In this document: positions 34,701 through 42,356 of the stretch, piece by piece
Position numbering within the stretch: the stretch's first letter is position 1
How the letters are laid out: every line of letters begins with the position of its first letter
From: Chromobacterium phragmitis
GTDB lineage: Bacteria; Pseudomonadota; Gammaproteobacteria; Burkholderiales; Chromobacteriaceae
Direction: 5' to 3'
Length of the DNA stretch: 64,000 bases
Assembly (NCBI RefSeq): GCF_003325475.1
Contig: NZ_CP029495.1
Span: forward strand, 4,154,001 to 4,218,000
Program-made: the position numbers and the translations under genes
The notes under the pieces: model-generated
Seen by the model: only the letters and a program-made list of their open reading frames with translations
Databases searched by the model: none
Told to the model about the DNA's origin: nothing

Positions 34701-35426
34701 GTCGGCGGACTCGGCCACGTCGGTCTGTTCGCCCCAGGTTTGCGGGCTGGCCGGCGGCAGGTCGCAATACCAGTCATAGAAGGACAGCGGCACACCGCCG
34801 ATCAGGCTGAGATAGCGGCTGCCGGCGGCATAGGACACCATGGACATGGCCGGAATCGGCGAGAAGCCGGCGATGCGGTCCGGACCAAACTTCTTGATGG
34901 TGAAAGCGTTGGCCGCCGCGACGATCTCATTGGCCTCGTCCCAGCTGGCGCGCACGAAGCCGCCCTGGCCGCGGGTGGATTTGTATTGCTTGGCCAATTC
35001 CGGCGTCTGGCTGATCTTTTCCCAGGCTTCCACCGCGGACATCGTCTTGCGCGCGTCGCGCCACAGCCGGGCCAGTTGGCCGCGGATCATCGGATATTTG
35101 ACGCGCTGGGCGGAGTACACATACCAGCTGTAGGAGGCGCCGCGCGGACAGCCGCGCGGCTCGTGATTGGGCAGGTCGGGACGGGTGCGCGGGTAATCGG
35201 TCTGCTGGGTTTCCCAAGTGATCAGGCCGTTCTTCACATACACCTTCCAGCTGCAGGAGCCGGTGCAGTTGACGCCGTGAGTGGAGCGGACGATCTTGTC
35301 GTGCTGCCAGCGCTGGCGATAGGCGTCTTCCCAGCCGCGGTCCTCGTTCACCACCGCGCCGTGGCCGTCGGCAAAAGTGCTTTTGACCTTGCCGAGGAAA
35401 TTCAGTCTGTCGAGAAAATGGCTCAT
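31728..35426 (-). CDS. narG: Respiratory nitrate reductase alpha subunit (Mo-bisMGD)
   Basis: The 1,232-residue catalytic subunit reduces nitrate to nitrite at the cytoplasmic face. N-terminus MSHFLDRLNFLGKVKSTFAD; the FS0 cluster ligands are HGVNCTGSC near residue 50 with the last Cys in EPRGCPRGASYSW. YNSTYLMVWGSNVPMTRTPD is the molybdopterin region with the conserved Asp. ATG 35426 follows GGAGG by 4 bases; an upstream in-frame ATG is ignored. A terminator and a possible promoter precede it, so narGHJI may be transcribed apart from narK1K2. Confidence 0.97.
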   Translation of the reverse strand: MSHFLDRLNFLGKVKSTFADGHGAVVNEDRGWEDAYRQRWQHDKIVRSTHGVNCTGSCSWKVYVKNGLITWETQQTDYPRTRPDLPNHEPRGCPRGASYSWYVYSAQRVKYPMIRGQLARLWRDARKTMSAVEAWEKISQTPELAKQYKSTRGQGGFVRASWDEANEIVAAANAFTIKKFGPDRIAGFSPIPAMSMVSYAAGSRYLSLIGGVPLSFYDWYCDLPPASPQTWGEQTDVAESADWYNSTYLMVWGSNVPMTRTPDAHFYTEVRYKGTKTVAVSSDFGEMAKFGDIWLAPKQGTDAALAMAMGHVIFKEFHLDRPSAYFTDYIRRYTDMPMLVKLRRDGERWLPDYFLRASHLDGQLGEDNNPDWKTLVFDEQSGDIVAPNGSIGFRWGQAEGKTGKWNLEQKASGEREVSGRLSLIDQRDEIVGVGFPYFGSEHDELLTRNVPAKKIKLAGGEEALVATVFDLMAANYGIDRGLGGGNVASGYMDDAPYTPAWQQKHTGVKPEMVIQVAREFAQNADQTQGKSMVIVGAALNHWYHMDMTYRGIINMLMMCGCIGQSGGGWCHYVGQEKLRPQTGWAPLAFAGDWNRPARQMNGTSFWYAHTSQWRHEKLGVGEILCPTADGKMAGLSLIDYNAKAERMGWLPSAPQLSANPLDITRAAADAGLDPVDYTVQGLKTGRLDMACNDPDNPQNFPRNLFVWRSNILGSSGKGHEYFLKYLLGTQNAVLGAEDDCIKPSEITVRPAAEGKLDLMVVLDFRMSTTCLYGDIVLPTATWYEKDDLNTSDMHPFIHPLSEAVQPLWQSKSDWEIYKGFAKSLSEIGKDYLGVQKDLVLTPLMHDSPQELGQPFDPKDWKKGECEPVPGKTMPAMTVVERDYGAIYDKFTTIGPLLEKAGNGGKGIGWKTAHEVDVLRGLNQVAQNGAGKGQPKLETAIDAAEMILTLAPETNGHVAVKAWDALSKVTGRDHTHLARPREHDTIRFRDVQAQPRKIISSPTWSGLESEEVSYNAGYTNVHELIPWRTLTGRQQFYQDHQWMRAFGEGLCVYKPAVDLKTTQAVLGKHGNGNRELVLNFITPHQKWGIHSTYSDNLRMLTLSRGGPHVWLSETDAAKAGIADNDWIEVFNVNGTLTARAVVSQRVPEGMTLMYHAQEKIVNVPGAEVSGKRGGIHNSVTRAVTKPTHMIGGYAQLAWGFNYYGTVGANRDEFVVVRKMDKVDWMDVPAGEKQ

Positions 35427-35495
35427 CTTGCCTCCATGCATGCCGGAAACCTTGTCCTGCCTCGCTGCCGGCCCGGCCTGTCGATACTGGTTGCG

Positions 35496-35524
35496 ATAAT
35501 CCTTAGCCTACCGCCCGCACTCAA
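35496..35524 (-). promoter_or_regulatory. Candidate sigma-70 promoter of narG
   Basis: On the minus strand TTGAGT (35519-35524) and GATTAT (35496-35501) are separated by 17 bases, 70 bp before the narG start. Each matches the consensus at 4 of 6 bases. Confidence 0.35.
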
Positions 35525-35587
35525 GCGCTCCAATCGGCCAGTAGGGGTGAGCGGCGCCGGCATAGGAAGGAGGATGGCTAAGCCATA

Positions 35588-35604
35588 AGGAGTAGTCCGG
35601 AGTA
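35588..35604 (-). promoter_or_regulatory. Two NarL-heptamer-like sites upstream of narG
   Basis: Minus strand TACTCCG (35598-35604) and TACTCCT (35588-35594), 3 bases apart in direct orientation. TACTCCT fits the NarL heptamer TACYYMT; the other deviates at the last base. They lie 64 bp upstream of the candidate narG -35 element. Confidence 0.4.
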
Positions 35605-35621
35605 GAACGAAAGCCGGACGT

Positions 35622-35645
35622 GAAAAAAGCGCCCGAAGGCGCCCT
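35622..35645 (-). terminator. Intrinsic terminator between narK2 and narG
   Basis: Minus strand AAGGGCGCC-TTCG-GGCGCTTTTTT: GCGCC pairs with GGCGC around a stable TTCG tetraloop, extended by wobble and A-T pairs, then six T. It lies about 85 bp after the narK2 stop. Confidence 0.75.
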
Positions 35646-35729
35646 TTCCCGGCCATCCACGCCGCAGGCGTGCCATACCCGGCCACCCCTGCATGCGGCC
35701 GTCGCCCGCCAGGGCACGGCGCGCCTTTC

Positions 35730-37109
35730 TCAGCAACGCACTTCCGCGTTCTTCCGCGCGTAATACCAGCCATTGAGCAGCAGGCAGCTCAGGTAGAAGG
35801 CGATGAACACGTACAGCGCCGCGTCCACGCTGCCGGTCATCGAGATGGAGGTGCCGTAGCTCTTGGGAATGAAGAAGCCGCCGTAGGCGCCGATGGCGCT
35901 GGTGAAGCCCAGCACCGCGGCCGCCTCGCGGGTGGCGTCTTGCATCGCCTGCTTCTGCGCCGCTTCGCCGGGACCGGCCATGCGCTGGTGCAGCGTGAGG
36001 AAGATGGCCGGCACCTGCATGAAGGTGGAGCCGTTGCCGATGCCGGTCAGCGCGAACAGGCACAGGAACATGGCGAAGAAGCCATAAAAATTGCCGCCCT
36101 GCCCGTGATGCGGCAGGAAGAAGATCACGCCCAGCACCGCCAGCGCCATCAGGCCGAACACCGCCTGCGTCACCTTGGCGCCGCCTATCTTGTCGGACAT
36201 CCAGCCGCCCAGCGGACGGGTCAGCGCGCCGACCAACGGACCGAGGAAGGCGTAGCGGGTAGGGTCGATCTCCGGAAACTGGCCCTTGACCAGCAACGGG
36301 AAGCCGGCGGAGAAGCCGATGAAGGAGCCGAAGGTGCCCAGATACAGCCAGCACATCAGCCAGTTATGCTTGCGGGTGAAGATGACCGCCTGTTCGGAAA
36401 ACGAGGACTTGGCCGAGGCCAGATCGTTCATGCCGAACCAGGCCGCCAGCGTGGACAGAAGAATGAACGGCACCCAGACGAAGCCGGCGTTTTGCAGCCA
36501 CATCTGCTTGGAAACCGCGCCCTTGACCCAGGTTTGCGGATCGCCGCCCAGCTGGCCGAACAGGCCCATGGTGATGACGATGGGCACCACCAGTTGCACC
36601 AGCGACACGCCCAGATTGCCCAGGCCGGCGTTCAGGCCCAGCGCGGTGCCTTTCTCCGCTTTGGGGAAAAAGAAGCTGATGTTGGCCATGCTGGAGCTGA
36701 AATTGCCGCCGCCGAAGCCGCACAACAGCGCCAGCGTCACCATGGTCACATAGCTGGTGCCCGGGTCCTGCACCGCGAAGCCTATCCCCACCGCCGGAAT
36801 CAGCAGGCTGGCGGTGGAAATGGCCGTCCACTTGCGGCCGCCGAAAATCGGCACCATGAAGGAGTAGAAAATGCGCAGCGTGGCGCCGGACAAGGCCGGC
36901 AACGCCGCCAGCCAGAACAGCTGGTTCTGGGTGTAGCCGAAGCCGATATTGGGCATGTTCAGCACCGCCACGCTCCACACCTGCCAGATCACGAAGGCCA
37001 GCGTCAGCGCCGGTATCGAAATCCACAGGTTGCGGCGCGCCACCGAGCGCCCCTGCTGCTGCCAGAAAGCGGGCGCTTCCGGCTCCCAATGTTTGATCAG
37101 ATGAGTCAT
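35730..37109 (-). CDS. narK2: Nitrate/nitrite transporter NarK2 type (MFS)
   Basis: The 459-residue product has 12 predicted membrane helices. It starts MTHLIKHWEPEAPAFWQQQG and has the nitrate-signature segments ALLCGFGGGNFSSSMANISF and GPLVGALTRPLGGWMSDKIG. This type usually exchanges nitrate for nitrite. It lies 21 bp after narK1, so both are made from one transcript; paired type 1 and type 2 NarK proteins are common in denitrifying and nitrate-respiring proteobacteria. Confidence 0.92.
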   Translation of the reverse strand: MTHLIKHWEPEAPAFWQQQGRSVARRNLWISIPALTLAFVIWQVWSVAVLNMPNIGFGYTQNQLFWLAALPALSGATLRIFYSFMVPIFGGRKWTAISTASLLIPAVGIGFAVQDPGTSYVTMVTLALLCGFGGGNFSSSMANISFFFPKAEKGTALGLNAGLGNLGVSLVQLVVPIVITMGLFGQLGGDPQTWVKGAVSKQMWLQNAGFVWVPFILLSTLAAWFGMNDLASAKSSFSEQAVIFTRKHNWLMCWLYLGTFGSFIGFSAGFPLLVKGQFPEIDPTRYAFLGPLVGALTRPLGGWMSDKIGGAKVTQAVFGLMALAVLGVIFFLPHHGQGGNFYGFFAMFLCLFALTGIGNGSTFMQVPAIFLTLHQRMAGPGEAAQKQAMQDATREAAAVLGFTSAIGAYGGFFIPKSYGTSISMTGSVDAALYVFIAFYLSCLLLNGWYYARKNAEVRC

Positions 37110-37130
37110 GACAGGTCTCCCGCGCCGCGC

Positions 37131-38399
37131 TCAGGCGCGCTCGTTGCTCAAGGGAAGGGAAACGGACGGCTGCGCCTCGCGCCTGGCCGCCGATTTGAAA
37201 GAGAAATGCATCCACACCAGACTGACGCACACGGTGCCATACAACAGCATGAAAGCGCTGGAGCGCACGCCGGTCAGATCCAGCAGCGCGCCGAACAGGA
37301 TGGGCAGCAAAAAGCCGCCCAGGCCGCCGGCCAGCCCCACCACGCCGGACACCGCGCCGATGGAGCCCGGGAATTCGTCGGCGATGAATTTGAACACCGA
37401 GGCCTTGCCTATCGCCATCGCCACGCCCACCAGGAACAACAGGCCGGTGAACAGGTAAACGTTGAGGCCGATGTGCAGGCTGAACGGCCCGCTCACGGTG
37501 GCGACGCGCATTTCGGTCTGCGGGTAGGACAACAGGAAGAAAGCCACCCAGCACACCCACATTACCGCCCAGGTGACCGAATAGGCGCCGAAACGGTCGG
37601 ACAGATAACCGCCCACCGCGCGCAGCACGCCGCCGGGCAAGGAAAAGCACGCCGCCAGCAAGGCCGCGTGCTTGAGATCCAGCCCGTACTCGCCGACGTA
37701 GTACTTGGTCATCCACAGCGCCAGCGCCACGTAGCCGCCGAACACCACGGAGTAGTACTGGCAATAGCGCAGCACCGCCGGATGCTTCATCAGCGCCAGC
37801 TGCTCTCGCAGCGTGACGGAAGACGGCACCTTGTGGGACGGATCGCTGAAGGAGAACAGCCAGAACAGGATGGCGGCCGCCAGCATGATCAGCGCGTAGG
37901 CGGTGGGCACGCTTTGCCAGCCCCAGGCGACGATCAGCGCCGGCGCCACCAGCTTGGTCAAGGCGGAGCCGGCGTTGCCGGCGCCGAAAATGCCCATCGC
38001 CAGGCCCTGCTGTTCCTTGCGGAACCAGCGCGCCACATAGGGCGTGCCGACCGAGAACGAGCCGCCGGCCACGCCGACGAACAGGCCGGCCAGCAGGAAT
38101 TGCCAATAAGCGCTGGCGAACTGCATCAGGTAGATGGGAATCACGCAGCTGAGCATCAACGCGAACATCACCGGCCGGCCGCCGTAGCGATCGGTCCAGA
38201 TGCCCAGCGGCACGCGGACCAGCGAGCCGGTCAGCACCGGCGTGGCGGCCAGGATGCCGAATTCGGTTTCATTGAGGCCCAGTTGCTGCTTGATCGGGAT
38301 GCCCAGCACCGCGAACATCATCCAGACCATGAAACAGAGGGTGAAAGCCAGCGTGCTGCTGGCCAGCACGCTGTAGCGTTGAAATGTTGGAGAGGACAT
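37131..38399 (-). CDS. narK1: Nitrate/nitrite transporter NarK1 type (MFS)
   Basis: The 422-residue product has 12 predicted membrane helices. It begins MSSPTFQRYSVLASSTLAFT, with VPLGIWTDRYGGRPVMFALM and GVAGGSFSVGTPYVARWFRK. This type resembles proton-driven nitrate importers (NasA/NarK1). It is the first gene of the narK1K2GHJI operon. The 146 bp upstream contain one NarL heptamer and a short palindrome. Confidence 0.92.
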   Translation of the reverse strand: MSSPTFQRYSVLASSTLAFTLCFMVWMMFAVLGIPIKQQLGLNETEFGILAATPVLTGSLVRVPLGIWTDRYGGRPVMFALMLSCVIPIYLMQFASAYWQFLLAGLFVGVAGGSFSVGTPYVARWFRKEQQGLAMGIFGAGNAGSALTKLVAPALIVAWGWQSVPTAYALIMLAAAILFWLFSFSDPSHKVPSSVTLREQLALMKHPAVLRYCQYYSVVFGGYVALALWMTKYYVGEYGLDLKHAALLAACFSLPGGVLRAVGGYLSDRFGAYSVTWAVMWVCWVAFFLLSYPQTEMRVATVSGPFSLHIGLNVYLFTGLLFLVGVAMAIGKASVFKFIADEFPGSIGAVSGVVGLAGGLGGFLLPILFGALLDLTGVRSSAFMLLYGTVCVSLVWMHFSFKSAARREAQPSVSLPLSNERA

Positions 38400-38406
38400 G
38401 GCGCCA

Positions 38407-38413
38407 TACCCAT
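38407..38413 (+). promoter_or_regulatory. NarL heptamer upstream of narK1
   Basis: TACCCAT fits TACYYMT and lies 8 bp before the narK1 start codon. This is closer than usual for activation, so a role is uncertain; a 7-base match can occur by chance. Confidence 0.25.
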
Positions 38414-38503
38414 GGAGTGGTCATGGCTACCACGATAAGCGAGCGCCGCGCGCGCCGGTATTCGTCTGTCGCAGGACTATTCGCCTGCCAACGGACGAGC
38501 GGA

Positions 38504-38516
38504 CTTAACCCTTAAG
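38504..38516. promoter_or_regulatory. Palindrome CTTAA-CCC-TTAAG upstream of narK1
   Basis: A perfect 5-bp inverted repeat with 3-base spacer, 105 bp upstream of narK1, in an otherwise GC-rich intergenic region. The position suits an activator site, but it does not fit the FNR/ANR consensus. Confidence 0.35.
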
Positions 38517-38545
38517 GCGAAGGCGGCCTACTCCGAATGGCGGAG

Positions 38546-39139
38546 TCAGCCGGCGCGCCACCACTCCGGATGCTCGCTCAGCGGCGCCGCCATGTCCGCG
38601 GCCAGTCCATCCAGCAAAATGCGCAGTTCCGCCACCAGCGCGCCCGGCTCCCGCGCCGCGGCCGCACGGCTGCGGCTGAAACCGCCGCGCGCCAGTATCT
38701 TGCCGTCGGCCACGCTCTGCAGCTGCCACGCCGCCTCCAGCGCCGCGCCCCGCCCCGGCCGCAGGCTGAGGCTGCGCACATCGACGATGAAGCGCAGATC
38801 GCCGCCATCCATGCCCGGCTGCGGGTAGGCGTAGACGCTGGCCACGCCGCTGGCGCGCGCCACGCCCTGGCTCAGACGCTGCGCCAGCAATCGGTCCAGC
38901 GGCGCGCCCCAGCGGTCGAACTCCTGCAGCTTGAGCTCGCCGCCGTCCATGTCCAGCACCAACTGCGGCCGCTCCAGCGCCGCCGGCAGGCTGACCGGAC
39001 CCAGCAGCACGCGCTTGCCGAACTGCGCCGGCGCGGAAGCCGCCGCCGGGGCGTCCAATCCATAGAAGCGGGACTGCGGCGACGCGCAGCCCGCCAGCGC
39101 GGCGGCCATGGCCGCGGCGAGCATCGTTTTCTTCATCAT
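38546..39139 (-). CDS. pqiC: PqiC/YmbA-type transport-associated lipoprotein
   Basis: The 197-residue product has a lipoprotein signal with lipobox LAGC (MAAALAGCASPQSRFYGLD). It belongs to the ABC_trans_aux family, with RVLLGPVSLPAALERPQLV and RWGAPLDRLLAQRLSQGVAR. PqiC is an outer-membrane lipoprotein that works with PqiB in lipid movement across the periplasm. Start overlaps the pqiB stop (ATGATG). Last gene of the pqi operon. Confidence 0.88.
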   Translation of the reverse strand: MMKKTMLAAAMAAALAGCASPQSRFYGLDAPAAASAPAQFGKRVLLGPVSLPAALERPQLVLDMDGGELKLQEFDRWGAPLDRLLAQRLSQGVARASGVASVYAYPQPGMDGGDLRFIVDVRSLSLRPGRGAALEAAWQLQSVADGKILARGGFSRSRAAAAREPGALVAELRILLDGLAADMAAPLSEHPEWWRAG

Positions 39140-40749
39140 GGCTGCGCCTCCTTGCCGCGCACCAGCGCCTCGGGATGGCGGTCCAGATAATCGGCCAGCG
39201 CGCGGAAGCTGCGCGCCGTCTCCTTCACTTCCTGCGCCGCCGAGCGCACGTCCTGCTGCAGCGGCGAGTCGGCCTTCATCGTCTGCCGCGTCGCCTCCAG
39301 CGTCTGCTGCAGCTGCTCCAGCGTCTTGCTCGCCTGCGGCACCGTCTGGTTGTTCAGGCCGTCGCTGAGCCGCTTCACGCTGTCCAGCGTCTGCTGTAGC
39401 GATTTCAGCGAAGCGTCGGCCTCCTGGCCGATGCTGTCGAACGGTATCGCATCCAGCTTCTTGACGATGCGCTGCAACACCCGCTGCAACTCTTCCAGAT
39501 CGCCCGGAATCGTCGGCAGCTCGGGCAAGCCGCCCTTCACCGCCAGCTTGGCCGGCGGCGCGTCGCGGAAGAAGTCCAGCGCCACGTAGAGTTGGCCGGT
39601 CAGCAGGTTGCCGGACCGCAGCTGGGCGCGCATGCCGTTGGCCACCAGCGCCTGCGGCGACAGCTTGCCGCTGATGCGGCCGCCCCGCGACAGGCTGTCC
39701 AGCCGGCTGGGATAGGTGCGGATGTCCACCGTCATGTCGAAATCCTTGCGCTCCGGCACGTATTGCACGCCAATCGCCGTCACCTCGCCTATGGTGATGC
39801 CGCGAAAATCCACCGGCGCGCCAATGGTCAAGCCGCGCAGCGACTGGCGGAAGCGCAGCCGGAACGGCTGCATCTCGCGGTCAGGATTCTGCAACGCCTT
39901 GTCGCGAGTGTCGTGCAAAATGAAATTGCGGTCGGACAGCGGGATGCCGGCGTTGTCGGCGAGAGGCGTTTCAAAGGCGATGCCGCCCAGCGCGATGGCC
40001 GCCAGCGACTGGGTGCTGACGTTGAGGCCGTTGGCGCTCAGCGACACGTCGACGCCGCTGGCGTGCCAGAAACGGCTGTTGGCGGACACGAAACGGTCGT
40101 ACGGCGCATTGATGAAGACGGCCACCTTGACGAAGCCGCCCTTGGGCTCCAGCTCGTAGCCGACCACCTGGCCCACCGGCACGCGGCGGAAATACACCGG
40201 CGAGCCGGTGTTCAGCGAGCCCAGGTTGTCCGCCCGCAGCGTGAAGGTCTGGCCCGGCAAGTCGGCGTTGATGATGGGCGGCGTCTCCAGGCCGACGAAG
40301 TCAGACTTGCGCGCCTCGCTCTTGCCGATGTCCATGCCGATGTAGGAGCCGGACAGCACGGTGCCCAGGCCGGACACCCCACCGCCGGACACGCGCGGCC
40401 GCACCACCCAGAAGCGGCTGTCCTCGGCCAGGTAGTCGGCCGCGTCCTTGCTCAGCTGCGCGGTGGCGATGATGGCCTGCCGGTTGGGGCTGAGCTTGAC
40501 CGAGATCACCTCGCCGATCTCCACGTCCTTGTACTTGATCCGGGTCTTGCCGGCCTCTATCCCTTCCGCATTCTGAAAAGAAATGGTGATGGAAGGGCCG
40601 CGCGACAGAATGGCATGCACCGCCAGCCAGCCGCCTATCAGCGCAGCCACCACCGGTATCAGCCAGACCAGCGATGGCGCCAGCCTGTGGCGGCGCACAG
40701 GCACCGCCTGCGGCAGATCTGGCTCGGGAGGGTTTTGTTCACTGCTCAT
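39136..40749 (-). CDS. pqiB: PqiB, MCE-domain (MlaD) envelope protein
   Basis: The 537-residue product has one N-terminal membrane helix (LAPSLVWLIPVVAALIGGWL) and three MCE domains: SITISFQNAEGIEAGKTRIK, LPGQTFTLRADNLGSLNTGS, and FRLRFRQSLRGLTIGAPVDF. A helical C-terminus (EELQRVLQRIVKKLDAIPFD onward) forms the needle seen in the family. It forms a periplasmic tunnel for lipids between the membranes. ATG 40749 (MSSEQNPPEPDLPQ) overlaps the upstream gene by 11 bp. Confidence 0.92.
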   Translation of the reverse strand: MSSEQNPPEPDLPQAVPVRRHRLAPSLVWLIPVVAALIGGWLAVHAILSRGPSITISFQNAEGIEAGKTRIKYKDVEIGEVISVKLSPNRQAIIATAQLSKDAADYLAEDSRFWVVRPRVSGGGVSGLGTVLSGSYIGMDIGKSEARKSDFVGLETPPIINADLPGQTFTLRADNLGSLNTGSPVYFRRVPVGQVVGYELEPKGGFVKVAVFINAPYDRFVSANSRFWHASGVDVSLSANGLNVSTQSLAAIALGGIAFETPLADNAGIPLSDRNFILHDTRDKALQNPDREMQPFRLRFRQSLRGLTIGAPVDFRGITIGEVTAIGVQYVPERKDFDMTVDIRTYPSRLDSLSRGGRISGKLSPQALVANGMRAQLRSGNLLTGQLYVALDFFRDAPPAKLAVKGGLPELPTIPGDLEELQRVLQRIVKKLDAIPFDSIGQEADASLKSLQQTLDSVKRLSDGLNNQTVPQASKTLEQLQQTLEATRQTMKADSPLQQDVRSAAQEVKETARSFRALADYLDRHPEALVRGKEAQP

Positions 40750-41374
40750 CGTCTTCCTCAACGGGGTCCCAGATCATCCTGGGGTCGAAACTCATCGCGG
40801 CCAGCATGGTCAGCACCACCACCGCGCCGAAGGCGATGGCGCCGGGTCCGGCCTTGATGCTGGCCAGAGACTGCCATTGCACCAGGGCCACCATCAGCGC
40901 CACCACGAAAATGTCCAGCATCGACCATGGGCCGATCACCTCAATCATCCGATACAGCCGCGTGCGCTGGCGCGGCGCCCAGCTCCACCGCCACTGCACG
41001 CTGCACAACAGCAACAGCAAAACCAGAATCTTCAGCAGCGGCACCAGCACGCTGGCAGTGAACACCACCAGCGCCAACGGCCAGGAGTCGTTGTTCCACA
41101 GATAGACCACGCCGCTCATGATGGTGTCGCGCTGCACGCCGGTCAGCGCCGTGGTTTCCATGATGGGCAACAGATTGGCTGGCAGATAGCTGATCATCGC
41201 CGCCAATAGCAGCGCCCAACAGCGCTGCAACGCAGCCGGCCGCCGCAAATGCAACGCCGCGCCGCAGCGCGGACAGGCGCCATCCTCCTCGGGATGGACG
41301 CGGCTTAGCAAGCCGCAGCCGTGGCACAGGCACAAGCCGCGCGCCGCGGCGCTGTTCACTCCGTAGCGCGGCAT
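40739..41374 (-). CDS. pqiA: PqiA domain protein, second half
   Basis: The 211-residue product (MPRYGVNSAAARGLCLCHGC) has a zinc-ribbon-like pair, CLCHGCGLLS and GACPRCGAALHLRR, and four membrane helices, ending DPRMIWDPVEEDDEQ. In E. coli PqiA is one protein of about 417 residues with two such domains; here each domain is a separate gene. ATG 41374 overlaps the first half by 19 bp; an earlier ATG at 41392 is also possible. Confidence 0.85.
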   Translation of the reverse strand: MPRYGVNSAAARGLCLCHGCGLLSRVHPEEDGACPRCGAALHLRRPAALQRCWALLLAAMISYLPANLLPIMETTALTGVQRDTIMSGVVYLWNNDSWPLALVVFTASVLVPLLKILVLLLLLCSVQWRWSWAPRQRTRLYRMIEVIGPWSMLDIFVVALMVALVQWQSLASIKAGPGAIAFGAVVVLTMLAAMSFDPRMIWDPVEEDDEQ

Positions 41375-41982
41375 GCCTGATATCGCTCCCATAACTCATG
41401 CGGCCGGAAACGGCTGGCGCTGGCCGCCATCAACACGATCAGGCCGAAAAACGCCCACAGGCCTATCCCTGGCTGCACGCTGGCAAGGTGCACCAGCTTC
41501 ACCAGCGAAACCAGCACGCCCAACAGAAACACCTCCACCATGCACCAGGGCCGCGCCAAACCGCGCAGCCTCATCATGCCCGGAAAACCCGGCGGCGCGC
41601 GGCCGAACAGCAACGGCAACTGCAGATACAGCATGCTGGCCAGCTCCAGCGCCGGCATCACGATGCCGGTGAACAGCACCAGCAGAGCCACCTCCGGCAT
41701 CCCCTGCCCCTGCAGCGCCAGCGCGGTCTGCCACAACGTGGCGGCATTGCGGTTGCCTGCGATCTCCAGCACCAGCACCGGGTAGACATTGGCGATGGCA
41801 AACGCAATCAGCCCCGCCGCCAACAAGGCCGCGCTTGCTTGCGGCCCGCTGTCCGAGCACTCGTAGAGCGCGGCGCCGCAACGCGGACAGCACACGCTCA
41901 CCCGCCCGGATTGCGCGCCAGGCAGCCTCAGCAGCAAATCGCAATCATGGCAGGCGGTCAACCGCCCCATCGCCCGGCTCAT
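41356..41982 (-). CDS. pqiA: PqiA domain protein, first half
   Basis: The 208-residue product has a zinc-ribbon-like pair, TACHDCDLLLRLP and SVCCPRCGAALYE, and four membrane helices (AALLAAGLIAFAIANVYPVL is the first). It ends SRFRPHELWERYQACRATE. It is the inner-membrane part of the Pqi lipid transport system. ATG 41982 (MSRAMGRL) overlaps the upstream stop as ATGA; ATG 41991 (MDRMSRAMG) is an equally possible start. Confidence 0.85.
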   Translation of the reverse strand: MSRAMGRLTACHDCDLLLRLPGAQSGRVSVCCPRCGAALYECSDSGPQASAALLAAGLIAFAIANVYPVLVLEIAGNRNAATLWQTALALQGQGMPEVALLVLFTGIVMPALELASMLYLQLPLLFGRAPPGFPGMMRLRGLARPWCMVEVFLLGVLVSLVKLVHLASVQPGIGLWAFFGLIVLMAASASRFRPHELWERYQACRATE

Positions 41983-42293
41983 ACGGTCCATTTTCGTTTG
42001 CGTTCCGCGGTGAAGCTCCACCAATTTCGGGCCTCGCCGCTATCCATGTAGCGGCAGACCGACATCAGCACGTCGAGCACGCAGGGATCTTGGCGCTCGC
42101 CGGTGGCGTCGCACAGCTGCAGGTAAAGCCGATGAGGGTCGCGGCCGCGCAGATCGGCCGGATGATTCAGGCCAAGCAGGCGAAAATCGGCCGCGGCGCG
42201 CGGGCCGACATTGGGCAGTTGCAGCAGATCGGTGGCGGCGTCCGGCGGCGGACAGCGGGATGGATGCATGTGAAACGGCCGTGGCGTAGTCAT
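41979..42293 (-). CDS. Helix-hairpin-helix Cdd1-like protein
   Basis: The 104-residue product contains LLQLPNVGPRAAADFRLLGL, a helix-hairpin-helix, then LRGRDPHRLYLQLCDATGER, DPCVLDVLMSVCRYMDSG. This is the Cdd1 (pathogenicity locus) type, sometimes annotated as mitomycin resistance protein. DNA binding is likely from the HhH but unproved. It overlaps the first pqiA gene, so it is probably co-transcribed with pqi. A later start at 42269 (MHPSRCPPP) is possible. Confidence 0.72.
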   Translation of the reverse strand: MTTPRPFHMHPSRCPPPDAATDLLQLPNVGPRAAADFRLLGLNHPADLRGRDPHRLYLQLCDATGERQDPCVLDVLMSVCRYMDSGEARNWWSFTAERKRKWTV

Positions 42294-42356
42294 TCAGGCT
42301 ACATGATAAAGGAGCGGCCGCCTCAGTTCAAAGCGGCCGCTCCAGGGCTAGGCCGT

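Larger units (their letters stand above)
35427..35729 (-). other. narK2-narG intergenic region (terminator and candidate promoter)
   Basis: This 303-bp gap in an otherwise compact operon holds a terminator-like hairpin just after narK2, two NarL-heptamer-like sequences and a sigma-70-like promoter, all on the minus strand and listed separately. No gene is seen in it. Confidence 0.6.

Noticed and set aside
32310..35588. Plus-strand open frame of 1,092 codons opposite narG
   Set aside because: Antisense shadow of narG; low-complexity product without family motifs or Shine-Dalgarno.
38400..38545. FNR/ANR box upstream of narK1
   Set aside because: I looked for TTGAT-N4-ATCAA on both strands and found no acceptable match; only the CTTAA-CCC-TTAAG palindrome is present.
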